Positions 13,579 through 28,385 of a DNA stretch of 64,000 nt are shown in pieces. Origin of the DNA: Amia ocellicauda (lineage: Eukaryota > Chordata > Actinopteri > Amiiformes > Amiidae). Numbering within the stretch: the first letter of the stretch is position 1; every line of letters begins with the position of its first letter. The DNA is taken from the NCBI RefSeq assembly GCF_036373705.1, contig NC_089856.1, positions 26,684,798-26,748,797 on the forward strand, in the 5' to 3' direction. A model generated the notes under the pieces. That model saw only the letters and a list, made by a program, of their open reading frames with translations, was not told where the DNA came from and did no database searches. Made by a program: the position numbers and the translations under genes.

Positions 13579-14340
13579 ATAGGAAGAGACTGGCTGCTCA
13601 GGCTGAGACCTACCACAAATCTTAAATTTTGGTTCTAATTGTCACCAAAGCTATGGCCTTCACAAACAACCTCAATTTCTTTTTTCTTTTTTTTTTTTTT
13701 TTCCCAAAACCGTGCTGGACTTTTACAACTGTCTTGTAGGCTGATTGGCATTCTGCCAAATCACTGAGGTTTTGTTTTTTGCCTTTTTAATTGAGTTCTT
13801 GCCTTCAAGATGTCAGTCTTACCACTTACATTCCTAAATGTTTAAATTGATGGGATCCAATTTTGAAACCTAAACAGTATTTTTTTTTATTATTTGGTGT
13901 TCATCCCTCCCCACCCCCCAGGAGATATGCATTTTGGTTTATATATTTTATTTTAACTGACAAGGTGCCCAGATTTATTTTTCTTCCCCTGGAGGCCATA
14001 TGGTAATCAACATATTGAGTGTTGATGCCACCTCCTGTTGGTGCAGAGATGTTAATGCCCTGGAACTGATGCAGCTGGAATTGCTGATTATCGGTAGTTA
14101 GCACTTAAGAGCAGGCCTTGGGTACAACCAAACATTTTTACACCCTAGAAAACAAACTTCAGTGATTTTTTTTTTGTTTTGTTTTTTTTTTGTTTTGTTT
14201 TCCTAAATGCCAGTCTGCCTTAAAAACTTGCAGCCAAGTAAGACCTGGTGGCCATGTGCAATTATTACCTCTGTACAAAAAGCCAACTTTGTTGGCTGTC
14301 ATTGGCATCCTTAATAAAACCGTGTCAAAGCCTGTACATG
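13579..14340 (+). terminator. eif5a2: eif5a2 3' UTR with polyadenylation signal
   Basis: The stop codon at 13576-13578 is followed by a T-rich untranslated region. AATAAA lies at 14313-14318, next to a short hairpin (AGCCAACTTTGTTGGCT) at about 14281. Longer 3' ends are possible, since another AATAAA occurs at 16876-16881 with no gene in between. Confidence 0.6.
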
Positions 14341-17300
14341 TCTCAGCTAGATAGGCTTTCTGAATGTTGTGCTGACGCCATGTGGCGTGCTTAAGAGGGA
14401 CTCAACCTGGGGGAGGGGCATTTAAAGTTACAGAAATTTTCACTCGAGGCCTTTGTCACCAGACTGGAGTAAAAAATAAAAAATAAAAAAAAATAGAAAA
14501 ACTTTTCAGTTGCTTATTTCTTTTATTGTATTTATCATGCAGTGAAATTAAAATGAGTCAAGAACTCTTCCCCCCTGCAGCTTGTGTTCTTTTTTATTTT
14601 CTTTCTTTCCTCTAGTAAGCATGTTGGCTCTCATTCCATTTTTGATTTGCATGCATTATCAAGACCAAGTCTGTACATTAATCGCATGTCAGAATCAGGA
14701 CTTTAATCATTAAAGAAAACTCCTGAGGTGCATGTGACCCAAGAGTGTTAGTTGAGGTGAAAAATGCTAATGTAATTGCAGCTATTTTTCCCTCTCCAGT
14801 GTAATCAAAGTGCATCAGCCAAGCTGTTTGGAAAAAACTTGTGTGGGGGGGGGATCTCTCAAGGTATTTGATCATTTGGAGCCCTCCCATTAAGAGTTAA
14901 AATCTATATCAAGGCTGAGAATTATTGTCACTATCTACTGTTGGCTGTGATGTCCTGCCATTTCCCACAGATGTCAATTGTTATTGTGCAGCAGGATGGC
15001 TTTTGAGGCACCGCAACTTTGAAATGCTTTTTGTGAGCCAGGTTTTACTTGTGAATCAAGTTGGGTGTTTTTTTGTTTTCTCATCAGATTCAGCTTAATG
15101 GCTATCGGACATGCTCTTATTTGAATTTGAATGCTCTTGTCCTTTGTTTTAACTTCCATCCTGGTGAGAAATGAATGGCTCTGTCTTTGGCCTTTTTAAC
15201 AAAATCCCAGTGACCTGTGGCCCTGTAGCAAAATGCTTCTTTAACTCATTTCCTTTTTAACTGATATAGCCACTTAATGTCTTGAGCTTGCTTTAGGCCA
15301 GCCCCATTTGTTTACTGCATTGTATGAATCGCAAGATTAAGAGGTCTCTGAACTGCTTGGTTAATCAAGCTCAAGTAGTCCATAAGATCAAGCTTCTGTA
15401 AAGAAGCTCAATCTCAATTTAAACTTTTTTTTTTTTTTTTTTTGTTGTGTTCAGAGGTACCAAGGTTTCTTAGAAATCTATTGCCTAGTTTTGATTTTGG
15501 TTTGTTTTTATTTTTCTAATTTCACTCCTTCACATGACCTCAATTTCTAGCTTTGTTAATATTCTGGGGGGACAACCTCCCCAAAATGTTGCTTTGGAGG
15601 GAACATTTAAATAAGGGTTTTCTTTCAAGTCCCTCATTTTGTATTTGTAGGCACTTACAGATTTATTCTGGAATGTGTTTAAAGGAGTTGTCTTCTGGTA
15701 AAACTTTGACAAATACTTGATTTGGTCTCAATACTGAATGGTTATGTAATATGTGAATTTCCCTTTTAGTCTGTACAGAGGAATCCAGGTGAATTATACG
15801 CTGCATTTTTATTTTTATTTTTTTCTTCAAAAGATTTTTCTATTTGATACAGTATTCAACCATGTTTTCAGTATGTAATTTATCACATCATGGGAGACTG
15901 TCAATGTCGCATAGAATTTGTTAATTGTAATTCCTTGTTCCCACAACCATTCCATTGCATATGTGTACATCAGAAGCTCTTCTCAAAGGTGTTACAACCA
16001 ACTGACCATGTAAAGTTTCTGTAACTTTTACAATACTATTAAGCTTTTCTCCTCCCTATACACTCTGATGTATATTTTCCAATGTGAGGGGGAAAAGTAT
16101 ATATTGAGGTCTGATTTTGTTTATGTATTTAAAAGTGTTATTTCTCATCCTACCTTAGAAAAACGTGCATCATTTAAGCACTGATCAGTGTGTTGGTATC
16201 AAATGCTGATGTTGGTAGCTTAAAATACTTCTATATGTTCCTTGATTTGGGGAAACCACTGAACTGAGGTTATTGGTTTTCAAAGTGCAAAACACAAAAT
16301 AGAACCACAGGTATTAACAACTTTTAAGGTCCCATAAATCTTCTCTACATTGCAAAACCAGTACTGGAAATATTCTACACGGTCCTATTTAGTTTTAAAA
16401 ACTGCTCCTACAAGAGCCGAGTAGCATTATATATCGCAAAGTACAGCTCTTGAAGTCTTTTTGTATCCTCTTGAGAGTAGCAACTTTTCTTGTTTTGGTT
16501 ACATAATTTATTCAAATTCTGCATATAATACTAAGGGAAGTTGGCCTTTTGTTAGCATTTATGCTTTTATAAGTTACAAACTGCCTGTTTTACATGCTGG
16601 AATAGTTGTTTGTTTCTGGTCATTGAGGGCCAATGGCTCTGGTTTGCATTCCATCTCATTAATTCTCAGCATTTGCTTAATTAAACATTATTTTCCAATT
16701 TTGGTTTTCCTACTTGTGACCTCTTTGGATTTGAGTTGTACACCCTTGATTGTGAACTTGGTCATCATTGGCATGTCATTATAAACTGATGAAATCTCAG
16801 TCTCCTCTAGGTCTGTTTATTTTCTGAATAAAGGAAAATCCCACCTTTTGGTGAATACAATTTGCTAATACATCAAATAAACATAACATTTGGACTAATG
16901 GGGGACAATGTTTTTCATCTATCTATCACTTGTTCATCTTGATTTTGTGTTCAAGTCTTTTTGTCTTTCAGAGACTTGGTGATGCCACTGTATATGGTAA
17001 TTAGTGATATAAGCCAGATTTGTTAAAAAGTTTAAACAACCTGCCTTATCTTCTTAAATGTAATTATAGTTACATATGTTTGTGGTTTTTTTATCATTTA
17101 TTTTAAAACTAGTTAAAATGTTAAGGAAAGGAGTGGATAAATGAGCAGCAACTAAGTTATAGGATGTTGGACACATCATAGTATATCAAACAGACTGATT
17201 TGCTGATTGTTGATACTTAACCAGACTAACTGCATAATGCAAAATGTCTTATTAAACCGTTAAAGAAGGTGAATCATTTTCTGGATAAGGCTGTTTTCAT

Positions 17301-18900
17301 TTTGAATGTGCAAGTTGTCTCGGGTTAACAGTTTGTTTTGAAATTGCTCAAAATGGAGTTCCGTAATACATTTTGTTTTAATAGAAATGTGATGTACAAG
17401 ATGTACTTACAGTATGGGTCTCCTTAATTAAGTTGTATTGAGCTATCTGGGAGCTGCTGTCAATAAGGCAAAAAACTAATGTTTAGTTTGTACATCAGAA
17501 AACCTAATTTGACACATTTTGTTAAGGGCATTTTTTTTTTTACTGTTACACAGATTTCTATTGCTAAATAAGGACTTGTTCAAGGTAAAGTTTTGTAAAT
17601 TAATCGATTACACAAAACCTAAATCCCAGACAGTTCAATAGCAACGTGGGTTTATCCAGCACTCGGCAGTATTTCCAAGTGGAAATCCAGGTTCAGATTG
17701 CCTGCTGTTGATTTCTTGGGGAGGGTTGGGGCATGTCTTGAATTGTGGTGTTCTGGTTGCAGTTTTATAACAAGTGCTCATCGCCCATTATATTAAACAC
17801 CTCTGATGGGGTAACTATAAATAGAGACTAATATTTAGCAATAAAGTTAATGGAAAAAAATAGCATATGCTGTTCTGTTTTATTAATATCTTGAGAAGTA
17901 TGTGTAGGTGCGGTGTATTTGAAATTCTCTTATGGTCATGATATTTCTAATGGTACATTGGCAACATAATGGAATCGGATCACCAACTGATTATATGCAC
18001 AGAAATGTGGAAATCAACCTATAGTGTAAGCCTCTTGATATTTATTAGTAATAGTTTTCTATAACGGGAGGTATAAATGCATAAGTCCCAACTTGAACTT
18101 ACTGTGGCAAGTAACATTTGTAGGGCAACATATAGTTTTAAAAACAATTACAATAAATCCATAAATCTGTATGCCATGTTAAAATGGACTGTATCCACTG
18201 AACTCTATAAAGTATACTTTTTTTTATTATTGTCCATCTTCTAGGTTATATGTGCCCTGAAATTTGATCAGTAGTTTGATAGGAAAAATGAAAAATGATT
18301 CTTACATTTTAAATTCTTAGATACCAGTTTTCAGTGTTCTTCATCATGCAAAGAATTGAGAGATGTTAAACTCTTGTTAAAATATTCTATAAAGTAAAGT
18401 ATAATCATGCCCCAATGGAATGTCAGAAGGAGTAGTAGCTTTTTGCCTGTTCCAGAACATCTGTGGATATGTTTACCAGTCATGGATTAATGTTCAGGAT
18501 TAAGTTATATTTACTGCTAAATTTAAAGCTAAACAATCAGCACATTCTAGCACTGAATATATTTAAATGTCTTTCTGTTCATACAAATGTTTCCTGTGGT
18601 AGAAAATAAAATATTAAATACTTGTATGACAATAAATAGGACTGAATGACACTTCAGAGATGTAGGATTTACTTTTTAAACATTTGCTGGAATGTGAAGC
18701 AGCAATAAAAATGAACTATTTTAGTCTCTTGACTCATTTCAGTTACTTTTTAAATTTGTTTTCATTCCTGAATACACAGCTCTTATAGACTGACTTTTAG
18801 ATCACCGCACCCTCTGAATTTGGCTTATACTGAGCTTTAATTCCTTAATTAAAAAGGACTGCATAAAGTCACTTTTCAGAGGTTAGCTGCAATGAGTTGA
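14341..18900. other. Non-coding stretch downstream of eif5a2
   Basis: AT-rich sequence with poly-T runs (for example near 15425) and scattered AATAAA motifs. It could be an extended eif5a2 3' UTR or plain intergenic DNA. I saw no convincing coding exon, RNA gene or transposon. Confidence 0.5.
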
Positions 18901-18922
18901 GAGACAATCCACTGATATAGAG

Positions 18923-19334
18923 TATTGTTTCCCAACCTTTTGAAGGCTTAACTTTAAAATCACTTTAAACTTTAAAATTTGTGCACTATACCAACCCCTG
19001 CTACTCACCAGATTCCAAACTTAATTTCAGTGAGAAACCTGACCATGTCCTGATGTTTAGTGTTGTGGTATTGTAGGAATAATTTATTTACTTCATATTT
19101 TATTTTTGTTGCGTATTTTCCACAGTTAAGTGGCCCACTCAAAATGACCAAGTTTAAGGTACATAACCTATTAATGTAATACAATCTTTGATTAATCCTG
19201 TCAGAAATGCATTTCAATTAAATACGTTTATTCTGATCAATGTATTACGTTATATTTCTCGTGTGGCTTTTCATGTTTCATGTCACACCTGTTCATACCT
19301 CAATGTGCTACAGCACCCTGGTTCGGAAACAGTG
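18923..19334. mobile_element. Non-autonomous hAT-like element (MITE)
   Basis: The ends are imperfect inverted repeats: TATTGTTTCCCAACC at the left, and the reverse complement of CACTGTTTCCGAACC at the right. Both resemble the TTTCCCAACC ends common in vertebrate hAT elements. The flanks are an 8-base near-duplicate, ATATAGAG at 18915-18922 and ATGTAGAG at 19335-19342, as expected for hAT target-site duplication with one later mutation. No transposase is present. Confidence 0.5.
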
Positions 19335-19342
19335 ATGTAGAG

Positions 19343-21070
19343 CCAAGATTTAAATAAATGAATATTTCCTTTTCTAACCCTAAGACATATCCTTGAAAAG
19401 CTGCACATGCAACAAGTATTGTGTTTGATTGTATTTGATATCTCGAAGGTATTGCACCTACAATTTCAGTAACTATTCTTTGCACAGTTATAATGTGCAT
19501 TTTGTGAAGAAATGGCCACTGCAAACCAATCAACAAGCATTTTGGCAAATATGTCTGCTGCCAGTGTATCCACTATGACACCCAGTCTTATTTTTGGTGA
19601 AATAAGGGGCCTATGTGGTAATGCAACAGAAGGAAAAGGTTTTAGATTCTACAGGTAGGGAGATTTGAGGTGTGATGGAAACCTGGGGGAATATCCTCAG
19701 TGATATCTGATCACGGTGAAGAAATGGGTTAAAACAAAACAGGGCTGAAACTAGGTTGGCAGCCACCACTGTGCTGCCATACCAAAAAAGGATGTGGCAG
19801 GGTGAAGCGAATGGAGGCGGAGGTATAATATGCAGGCCTGGGCCAGAGCCTCATTCCACTCATTAGACTCACGGCCAACCGCTGGCAATCAGCCCAGGAC
19901 GTGGAATGAGTGATTGAGTGCATTAACAAAATTCCAGGACTTTCGGAAAACATATTTGTACTTAATGTATGGATTTGCCGCTGTTCTTTGAGATTTCAGT
20001 CAACAAATATAGCAAAACAGATAGTGAGATCTGTCTGAATTCACCTAGCTAGGGCATCTGACTGCTACTATAGTTTGTGAGTCAGGGTGAGGCCTCTTTT
20101 GGCACAGAGCCACTATTGCTTCAGTCCTAAAATGTCTGGTATCTACTGTCACAGTTTAAACCACACAGCAACGCAGTATCTACTGTTATAGGTTATGCTT
20201 GAGGCCTCTTCCGCTAGAAATGGTGGCTTTAGCCGAGTTTCAGATTTGCCTTTCCAACATTCCTCTGATTTATGCTTCACTTGGTCTGGGGCAGTTGCTG
20301 AAAAGAAAACATCTTAGTATGGCAGATTCTTCAGGAATACTTTGAAGAGATATACACTAGTCAGAGTGGCTCAACCAACACAGGCATTGAACTCTCAATC
20401 CTTTTTATGTGTGTGTGTGGCTTTGTTGTTGAATTTAAAATTGTGCTTTTTACTTTTCAAAAAGCAATGAGGATATTAATCTCTTTTCTAGAATTACTGA
20501 TGTCTTACTGGGAGAGTGGTGGGTACTGGTTTACATGGATACTACCCTTTATAAATGAGAACATACATGTAAATCTTCATTCTGAGAAAAAACGTAAAAT
20601 GTATTGTTCCCTGCAAAGCAAACACACAAAAATTGTATGATGCACATAGAAAGTAAAAAAAATACATACATAGAAAACAAACTCTCATGCATCTTAATAT
20701 GGGCACAGATCACCTTCCATACTCGTAAGTGTAAGAATACTTTAATGTCAAGCCACTATAGTGTCAAGAAGATGAGTGAACAGGAATTATTAAGTTCAGG
20801 AGAATTACACATTGGTAAAGCAGTATACTGCACAACCCCAATAACAGTTTTAGTTCTCTGGGGAAGTGTGGTGTGTGGGTGGGATGGCTTTTGTGTGTTT
20901 AGGGTGGTTCTGCTCATTACTAATCTCAGCTGTGAATCATTGGAAAATAATCTGGCTTGGGTAAGAGGAAAAAAAATATTAAATGTTTTTTAATAGCAAA
21001 TTACATTCAAGACAAATGTATCAAAATTGAGAACATTTTACACAGTTCATAGTTGAATTATATATAGACA
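19343..21070. other. Intergenic DNA with a short GC-rich hairpin
   Basis: No gene was recognised. A 10-base perfect inverted repeat (CTCATTCCAC at 19850-19859 and GTGGAATGAG at 19901-19910) lies in a locally GC-rich patch (19.72-19.93 kb) that may be an old repeat. Open frames near 20.4-20.99 kb have no recognisable domain and are probably chance. Confidence 0.4.
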
Positions 21071-22603
21071 GAGTTTAGACAGAGGGTCTTAATTTAGTAC
21101 AGTGGATTAGAATCTTTAGCTTTAGCAAATGTAGCACTTCTAATTATTTATTGTGGAAAAACAATATTATATACAGTACTGTGCAAAAGTGTTATGCAGG
21201 TGTGAAAAAATGCTGTAAAGTAAGAATGCTTTCAAAAATAGACATCTTACTAGATAATATTTATCAATTAACTAAATGCAGAGTGAGTGAACAGAAGAAA
21301 AATTACATCAAATCCATATTTTGTGTGACCACCCTTTGCATTCAAAACAGCATCAATTCTTCTAGGTACACTTGCACAAAGTCAGGGATTTTGTAGGCAT
21401 ATAATCAGGTGTATGATTAAACAATTATACCAAACAGGTGCTAATGATCATCAATGCAATATGTATGTTGAAACACAATCATTAACTGAAACAGAAACAG
21501 CTGTGTAGGAGGAATAAACCTGGGTGAGGAACAGCCAAACTCAGCTAACAAGGTGAGGTTGCTGAAAACAGTTTACTGTCAAAAGTCATACACCATGGCA
21601 AGACTGAGCACAGCAACAAGACACAAGGTAGTTATACTGCATCAGCAAAGTCTCTCCCAGGCAGAAATTTCAAGGCAGACAGTGGTTTCCAGATGTGCTG
21701 TCCAAGCTCTTTTGAAGAGGCACAAAGAAACGGGCAACATTGAGGACCGTAGACGCTGTGGTTGGCCAAGGAAACTTACTGCAGCAGGTGAAAGGCACAT
21801 CACGCTTACTTCCCTTCGCAATCGGAAGATGCCCAGCAGTGCCATCAGCTCAGAATTGGCAGAAAACAGTGGGTCCCTGGTACACCCATCTACTGTCCGG
21901 AGAAGTCTGGTCAGAAGTGGCTTTCATGGAAGACTTGCAGCCAAAAAGCCATACCTCCGATGTGGAAACAAGGCCAAGTGACTCAACTATGCACGAAAAC
22001 ACAGGAACTGGGGTGCAGAAAAATGGCAGCAGGTGCTCTGGACTGATGAGTCAAATCTGATATATTTGGTTGTAGCAGAAGGCAGTTTGTTTGCCAAAGG
22101 GCTAGAGAGCGGTACATGAATGAGTGTCTGCAGGCAACAGTGGAGAACAAGGAGTCCTGGACGTGATGGTATGGCCCCCACAGAGCCCTGATCTCAATAT
22201 CAAGTCTGTCTGGGATGACATGAAGACAGAAGCAACTGAGGCTGCCTAAATCCACAGAAGAACTGTGGTTAGTTCTCCAAAATGTTTGGGCCAACCTACC
22301 TGCCGAGATCCTTCAAAAACTGTGTGCAAGTGTACCTAGAAGAATTGATGCTGTTTTGAAGGCAAAGGATGGTCACGCCAAATATTGTTTTATTTAGATT
22401 TTTCTTCTGTTCACTCACTTTGTATTTAGTTAATTGATAAATATAATCTATTAGCAGGTCTATTTTTGAAAGCATTCTGACTTGACAGCATTTTTTCACA
22501 CCTGACTAAAACTTTTTTCACAATAAATAATTAGAAGTGCTACATTTGCTAAAGCTAAAGATTCTAATCCACTGTACTAAATTAAGACCCTCTGTCTAAA
22601 CTC
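21071..22603 (+). mobile_element. Tc1-like transposon with long inverted repeats and internal deletion
   Basis: Long terminal inverted repeats match. The left end from GAGTTTAGACAGAGGGTC (21071) through the CAGTACTGTGCAAAAG area is mirrored at the right, ending at 22603. The subterminal TGTGAAAAAATGCTGTAAA segment is mirrored near 22480-22505. The transposase frame (21594-21981) encodes an HTH domain (MARLSTATRHKVVILHQQ), a GRPR-like hook region (CGWPRKLTAAGE) and a second HTH. It then stops, with WTDESNLIY (first catalytic Asp) in another frame near 22042. Most of the DDE core between that motif and the C-terminal RIDAVLKAKD-like end is missing. It is non-autonomous. Confidence 0.88.
21594..21981 (+). 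pseudogene. Truncated Tc1 transposase (N-terminal DNA-binding part)
   Basis: About 129 residues from MARLSTATRHK survive before a stop. They form the paired-like bipartite DNA-binding region: two helix-turn-helix units (LSQAEISRQTVVSRCAVQAL and the later HPSTVRRSLVRSGF) around a basic linker. The catalytic core is broken: the first Asp motif lies out of frame after the stop, and the second Asp and the Glu regions are deleted or scrambled. It may at most bind its own repeats. Confidence 0.8.
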
Positions 22604-22990
22604 AGTTCAGTCAATTGGAATCTCATTTTCTCTTGGCTGAATCCAGTTCTAACAAAATTAAATATGACACATTAATTTCTATGCAATGACAGTCCAAAGT
22701 TTACACATACCCAATACCATGACATTCTACTACTTTTCAAACTGGAATTACAAATGTAACTTAATGTTCTGCTATAGTGATTATATGCCCAGCTTGAAGT
22801 GCTGCTGTGGGTATGAAAACACATGATAAGGGCAAATGCTAAATACTGACATTTAAGTCTGGTGGCACAATAATGAACAGACTCAACAATGTTTTACAGT
22901 TGTAATTCACTTTGCAAATCCCTGACTGAGCTGTTACATTGCCCTTTAAATCTTCTTACTTCAGATGTATCTGTTAGGAGAGTCCTCATA

Positions 22991-23304
22991 CAGTGGGGGA
23001 AAAAAGTATTTGATCCCCTGCTGATTTTCTACATTTGCCCACTGACAAAGAAATGATCAGTCTATAATTTTAATGGTAGGTGTATTTTAACTGTGAGAGA
23101 CAGAATAACAACAAAAAAATCAAGAAAAACGCATTTCAAAAAAGTTATACATTGAGTTGCATGTTAATGAGGGAAATAAGTATTTGATCCCCTATCAATC
23201 AGCAAGATTTCTGGCTCCCAGGTGTCTTTTATACAGGTAACGAGCTGAGATTAGGAGCACTCTCTTAAAGGGAGTGCTCCTAATCTCATCTCGTTACCTG
23301 TATA
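22991..23304 (+). mobile_element. 5' fragment of a Tc1 element (same family as 49817-51356)
   Basis: The segment starts CAGTGGGGGAAAAAAGTATT after a TA. It follows the left end of the Tc1 at 49817 nearly base for base, through ACAAAGAAATGATCAGTC and CAGCAAGATTTCTGGCTCCC, to a long hairpin around TTAGGAGCACTCTCTTAAAG. Similarity stops at the far arm of the hairpin (TACCTGTATA), and no transposase follows. It is a terminally truncated remnant. Confidence 0.9.
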
Positions 23305-24180
23305 ACTACAAGTTACAATGAGCACCTGCCTAGCTCCAATCCTTAATTTTTTAGATAACTTTTATTTGTTTATATATCTATATATAGTATATTTGATATA
23401 ACTATATATAATAATACTTATAATAATACAAATAGTAATAATATAACATATGAGAATATATGTTTTAGAAAACATGACACGCACATCAAGACACTTCACA
23501 TAGTGGGGTCTCAAGTCTTATTAAGATGGTAAAACAATATATAAACCTTATGCAAAAGCATTTCAAAAGAAAATGTAACAATGGTTATACCTTGGTGCCA
23601 CTTTGTTACTTTCATGGAGCTATTGTCCGTAATGCACACCACCAAACACAATATTGGATGTCAATATCTAAAATAAGGGGCTTTGTTTTTGATGTAGAGC
23701 TTTTCAAGTATGTGGAAACAAATTGCATAAAAATAAACATGACACAAAACCTGAAAGCAAACCAAAATATACCTGTTTTTGTTGTGTATATATTGACCTA
23801 ACTAATCCTTGCCATCTGTGTAATATTCCGGGAATAACAGCCACACAGATACAATACTGAACTCTGTGCCCAACACAGCAAAACATATATCATATTCAAT
23901 TCAAAGAAATAACTAACAATCTGAACTAATAATAGATCTGTAAATAAACAAACACATTTTAATTGCCTGGGAAATATAAACGAAAACTGATTAATAAAGT
24001 TACAATTCACATGTTTTATAAACAGTACTGTAACTGTTTACAAAGTCTGACCCTGTTTGTGGTTATGTACGTTCGACTGCTTCAAAATATACACACAGCA
24101 AGTTTTATTATTATTAAAGCACTGTTTTTGTGTGTCCCATAACATGGCAATACGAAGAAAAAAAAAGAGGTTAATCTAAC
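23305..24180. other. AT-rich intergenic DNA upstream of rpl22l1
   Basis: Contains a low-complexity TATA/TAATA-rich patch at about 23370-23460. No coding or RNA gene was recognised. Confidence 0.5.
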
Positions 24181-24189
24181 AATAGACTC

Positions 24190-24312
24190 AGCCCCCAGCC
24201 AGCGCCGCTACGCCTCTCTCCCCGGCAGAGGGACATGTGAGACTGCGTCATCACGTCTACAAGGAGCGTGCGTAATCTACGTCACTTCCCTTTTAAGTCC
24301 AGCTGGCTCAAT
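24190..24312 (+). promoter_or_regulatory. rpl22l1: rpl22l1 promoter and 5' UTR
   Basis: A short CpG-rich patch precedes the start codon. It includes CRE-like TGCGTCATCACG (24244-) and TACGTCACTTCCC, the latter joining a CRE half-site to an ETS-like core. A pyrimidine run CTTCCCTTTT at about 24285-24294 could be the 5' TOP start typical of ribosomal-protein genes. The start lies in ATATGGCGCCG, close to the YY1 initiator motif often seen at such genes. The transcript start itself is inferred. Confidence 0.6.
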
Positions 24313-26023
<1,711 letters not shown>

Positions 26024-26574
26024 CTGCTGCTGCTGTTGAGCTGCCTCTTGTGTGTACAATGATTGTGCCATCTCTGCTTATATGATCCCCGAGTAATTTA
26101 TTGAAGAATAAATGTTTGTACACAACATGCCTGATTTCATTTTTTTTTTAACTATCTTTAAATTAATCAGAAATGAAAACCCTAAAGGTTGTATGTGTTT
26201 CACCTGGGTGTTTTTCTGATGTCAGAATGGAGAGCCTTGCACAGTTTACATCACATACTTAATGATAAATAATTTCAAAGCTGTTAATAGAGATTCAAAA
26301 ACAATGAACATATAGGAGAAGGTCCAACATATTAAATATATACAAACCAGAAACTAAAAAATAAACTAAGATTAAAAACCCTTCACCAATCTACTTTCTT
26401 ATGGTGGTTCTCATTGAATACACTTAATCACATTTCAGACCAAATGATGTAGGTGTAACATCTACAGACATTTTTAAATTAATAGAAGCAGACCCATAAA
26501 TATAAATGTCTTGTGATTTTTAATTTGTAAATTCATAAGTAGTAATATATTTTTTGCAGTTTGTTGAATATTTC

Positions 26575-26638
26575 AGACTTCAGGCTGTGACCCAAATGTA
26601 TAGAGGGGGCGCCAGCCTAAAAGTTTGGGAACCACTGA
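26575..26638 (+). repeat. Tail of an hAT-like element
   Basis: GGGGGCGCCAGCCTAAAAG followed by TTTGGGAACCACTG matches the characteristic end of vertebrate hAT elements. No matching left end was identified, so this is an isolated terminus. Confidence 0.45.
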
Positions 26639-26828
26639 TCTAGCTAATGATAGCTAATGTCACCAAAAAAATTGAGTCTGACAAGGTGAACCAAAATCCT
26701 CCAAAAAACATAAGAAACTGCTCCTTTCAATCAGCTTGGACAAAAGACCCCAACTTTATATAATGCAGTATTACCATATATGAACACAAAAGCCAATAGG
26801 GCAGCTCTACACCATAGGGTGAATATAT

Positions 26829-26910
26829 ACATACTGCTCTGGAAAAAACTGAGACCACTTAACATTGATTTCTGAACTTGGAGTGGTCTCAATATTATTT
26901 TCACACTTTT
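26829..26910. repeat. Small palindromic MITE-like element
   Basis: GAGACCACT (26851-26859) and AGTGGTCTC (26882-26890) form a hairpin with a 22-base loop, preceded by ACTGCTCTGGAAAAAA. The arrangement is familiar from a short palindromic repeat spread through fish genomes. The right outer arm is imperfect here. Confidence 0.55.
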
Positions 26911-27866
26911 TAAGACCAAAAGATGGGTGTTAGTAAAAAGAAATATGGCATGTCAGTAAAAAAAATACAAATTAGTCTGTCATGTCAGTAAAATCACAAA
27001 TGTATGGTTGGCAACCCTGACACTATATATAATTCACAGTATTGTGGAACATAATCAAACTAAAATGAATCACTGAATTTGTTTCTAATTCAGGTTTTGA
27101 ATCCTGCAAGTCAGGCACTAAGTTTATCCATGATAAATCGAAATAATAGGAAAAACAAACCCTTAGATTAGTGAAGGGGATTAACGGTATTTAGGCGTCC
27201 TAATACTTTATCGCAATACTATTGTCATTATGATCAAAGAGTCAATTTCAATAAGCATGTTATTCATTAATTCCCATTCAAAAAAAAAGAAAAAGAAAGC
27301 AACCCTCGATATGTTGTGCTTTTTCAAATTAAATATCACGATGTTTTTGTAAATGTAGCAATACACAACCGTATTTGCTTAGAATCTGAAATATTCCATG
27401 AGCAGCTGTTACATTCTACATTCTGGTGAAAACATTTATTCTCAAGTAGTTTTGATTGATTAAAAGATCATTTGCACACACTAATTAAATACCGACAAAC
27501 ACATTTAAACATTTATGTACAATTAATTACAGCCTGTCGCCGCTGCTAAACGTCTCGGCCGCATTTTTATGTGTAAATGCATCCAGTTATTTTGTCATTA
27601 ATGATTCGTCTGGAGTGAAAGCAGGGGATCCAAAACCGAATCAAAGGAAATCTAACTCTAAAGGTGCGAGTGACATTGCTTTTGTAGAGCGATTGGTGCC
27701 AATAAACGAAGCTTATTTTTTGTCATGATAAATTGTATTTAATAGAAAACTTTGTACTTTTTGAGCATGAAAACCAAAATGTTATCCAGTACGTAAATAT
27801 ATAAGATTGCAATCAATTGTAATTTAATTCATATTTCACAAAATTTCGGATTAATATTACATATTA

Positions 27867-27920
<54 letters not shown>

Positions 27921-28385
27921 CATGTAAAAGGCCAGCTATATATCGACGCAAGTGGAAACACTTTGTCAGGCTTTCATGTAGCAGTGTGATATGTAGGCTA
28001 TATATAAATACATGTTATGTTGAACATCAAAATAATAAGGCTTTACAGCTGTAGCTGAGTTGAAGATAAGTTAAAACAAAAATAGAAAAAAAAATACATT
28101 AAGGTTTAGCTAGTGTATGTTTGTTTTACCTTACAAATAAAAACATTAATTTATTGGTAGGTATTTATAATATTCCACCATTCATTCCTTAAACCTATGG
28201 TGTTATCTTAATCCAATCAAGTATCATGTATTCCTGAGATATCATCAAAGTTGTATATTTTGTGGAACAATTGTGTGAAACCTCATTAGCCATTTAGAGC
28301 ACAGAATGGGATTGACGTAACCCGTCAGTGCCGGGCCTGGGGAGATAGAACCAGGGGAGGAGATTAGCCTCACTGTCTCCTGTTT
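26911..28385. other. Intergenic DNA between rpl22l1 and the DACT-like gene
   Basis: Mostly AT-rich with an (AT)n microsatellite at 27872-27916. A short patch at about 27530-27660 is richer in CpG (GTCGCCGCTGCTAAACGTCTCGG) and is followed by a homeodomain-type TCATTAATGATT. It could be a conserved element, but nothing proves it. No gene was seen. Confidence 0.4.
27872..27916. repeat. (AT)n microsatellite
   Basis: About 45 bases of uninterrupted AT dinucleotides. Confidence 0.97.

Noticed and set aside
20407-20993. Two overlapping open frames of 77 and 129 codons
   Set aside because: Composition is not protein-like beyond chance and no motif was seen.
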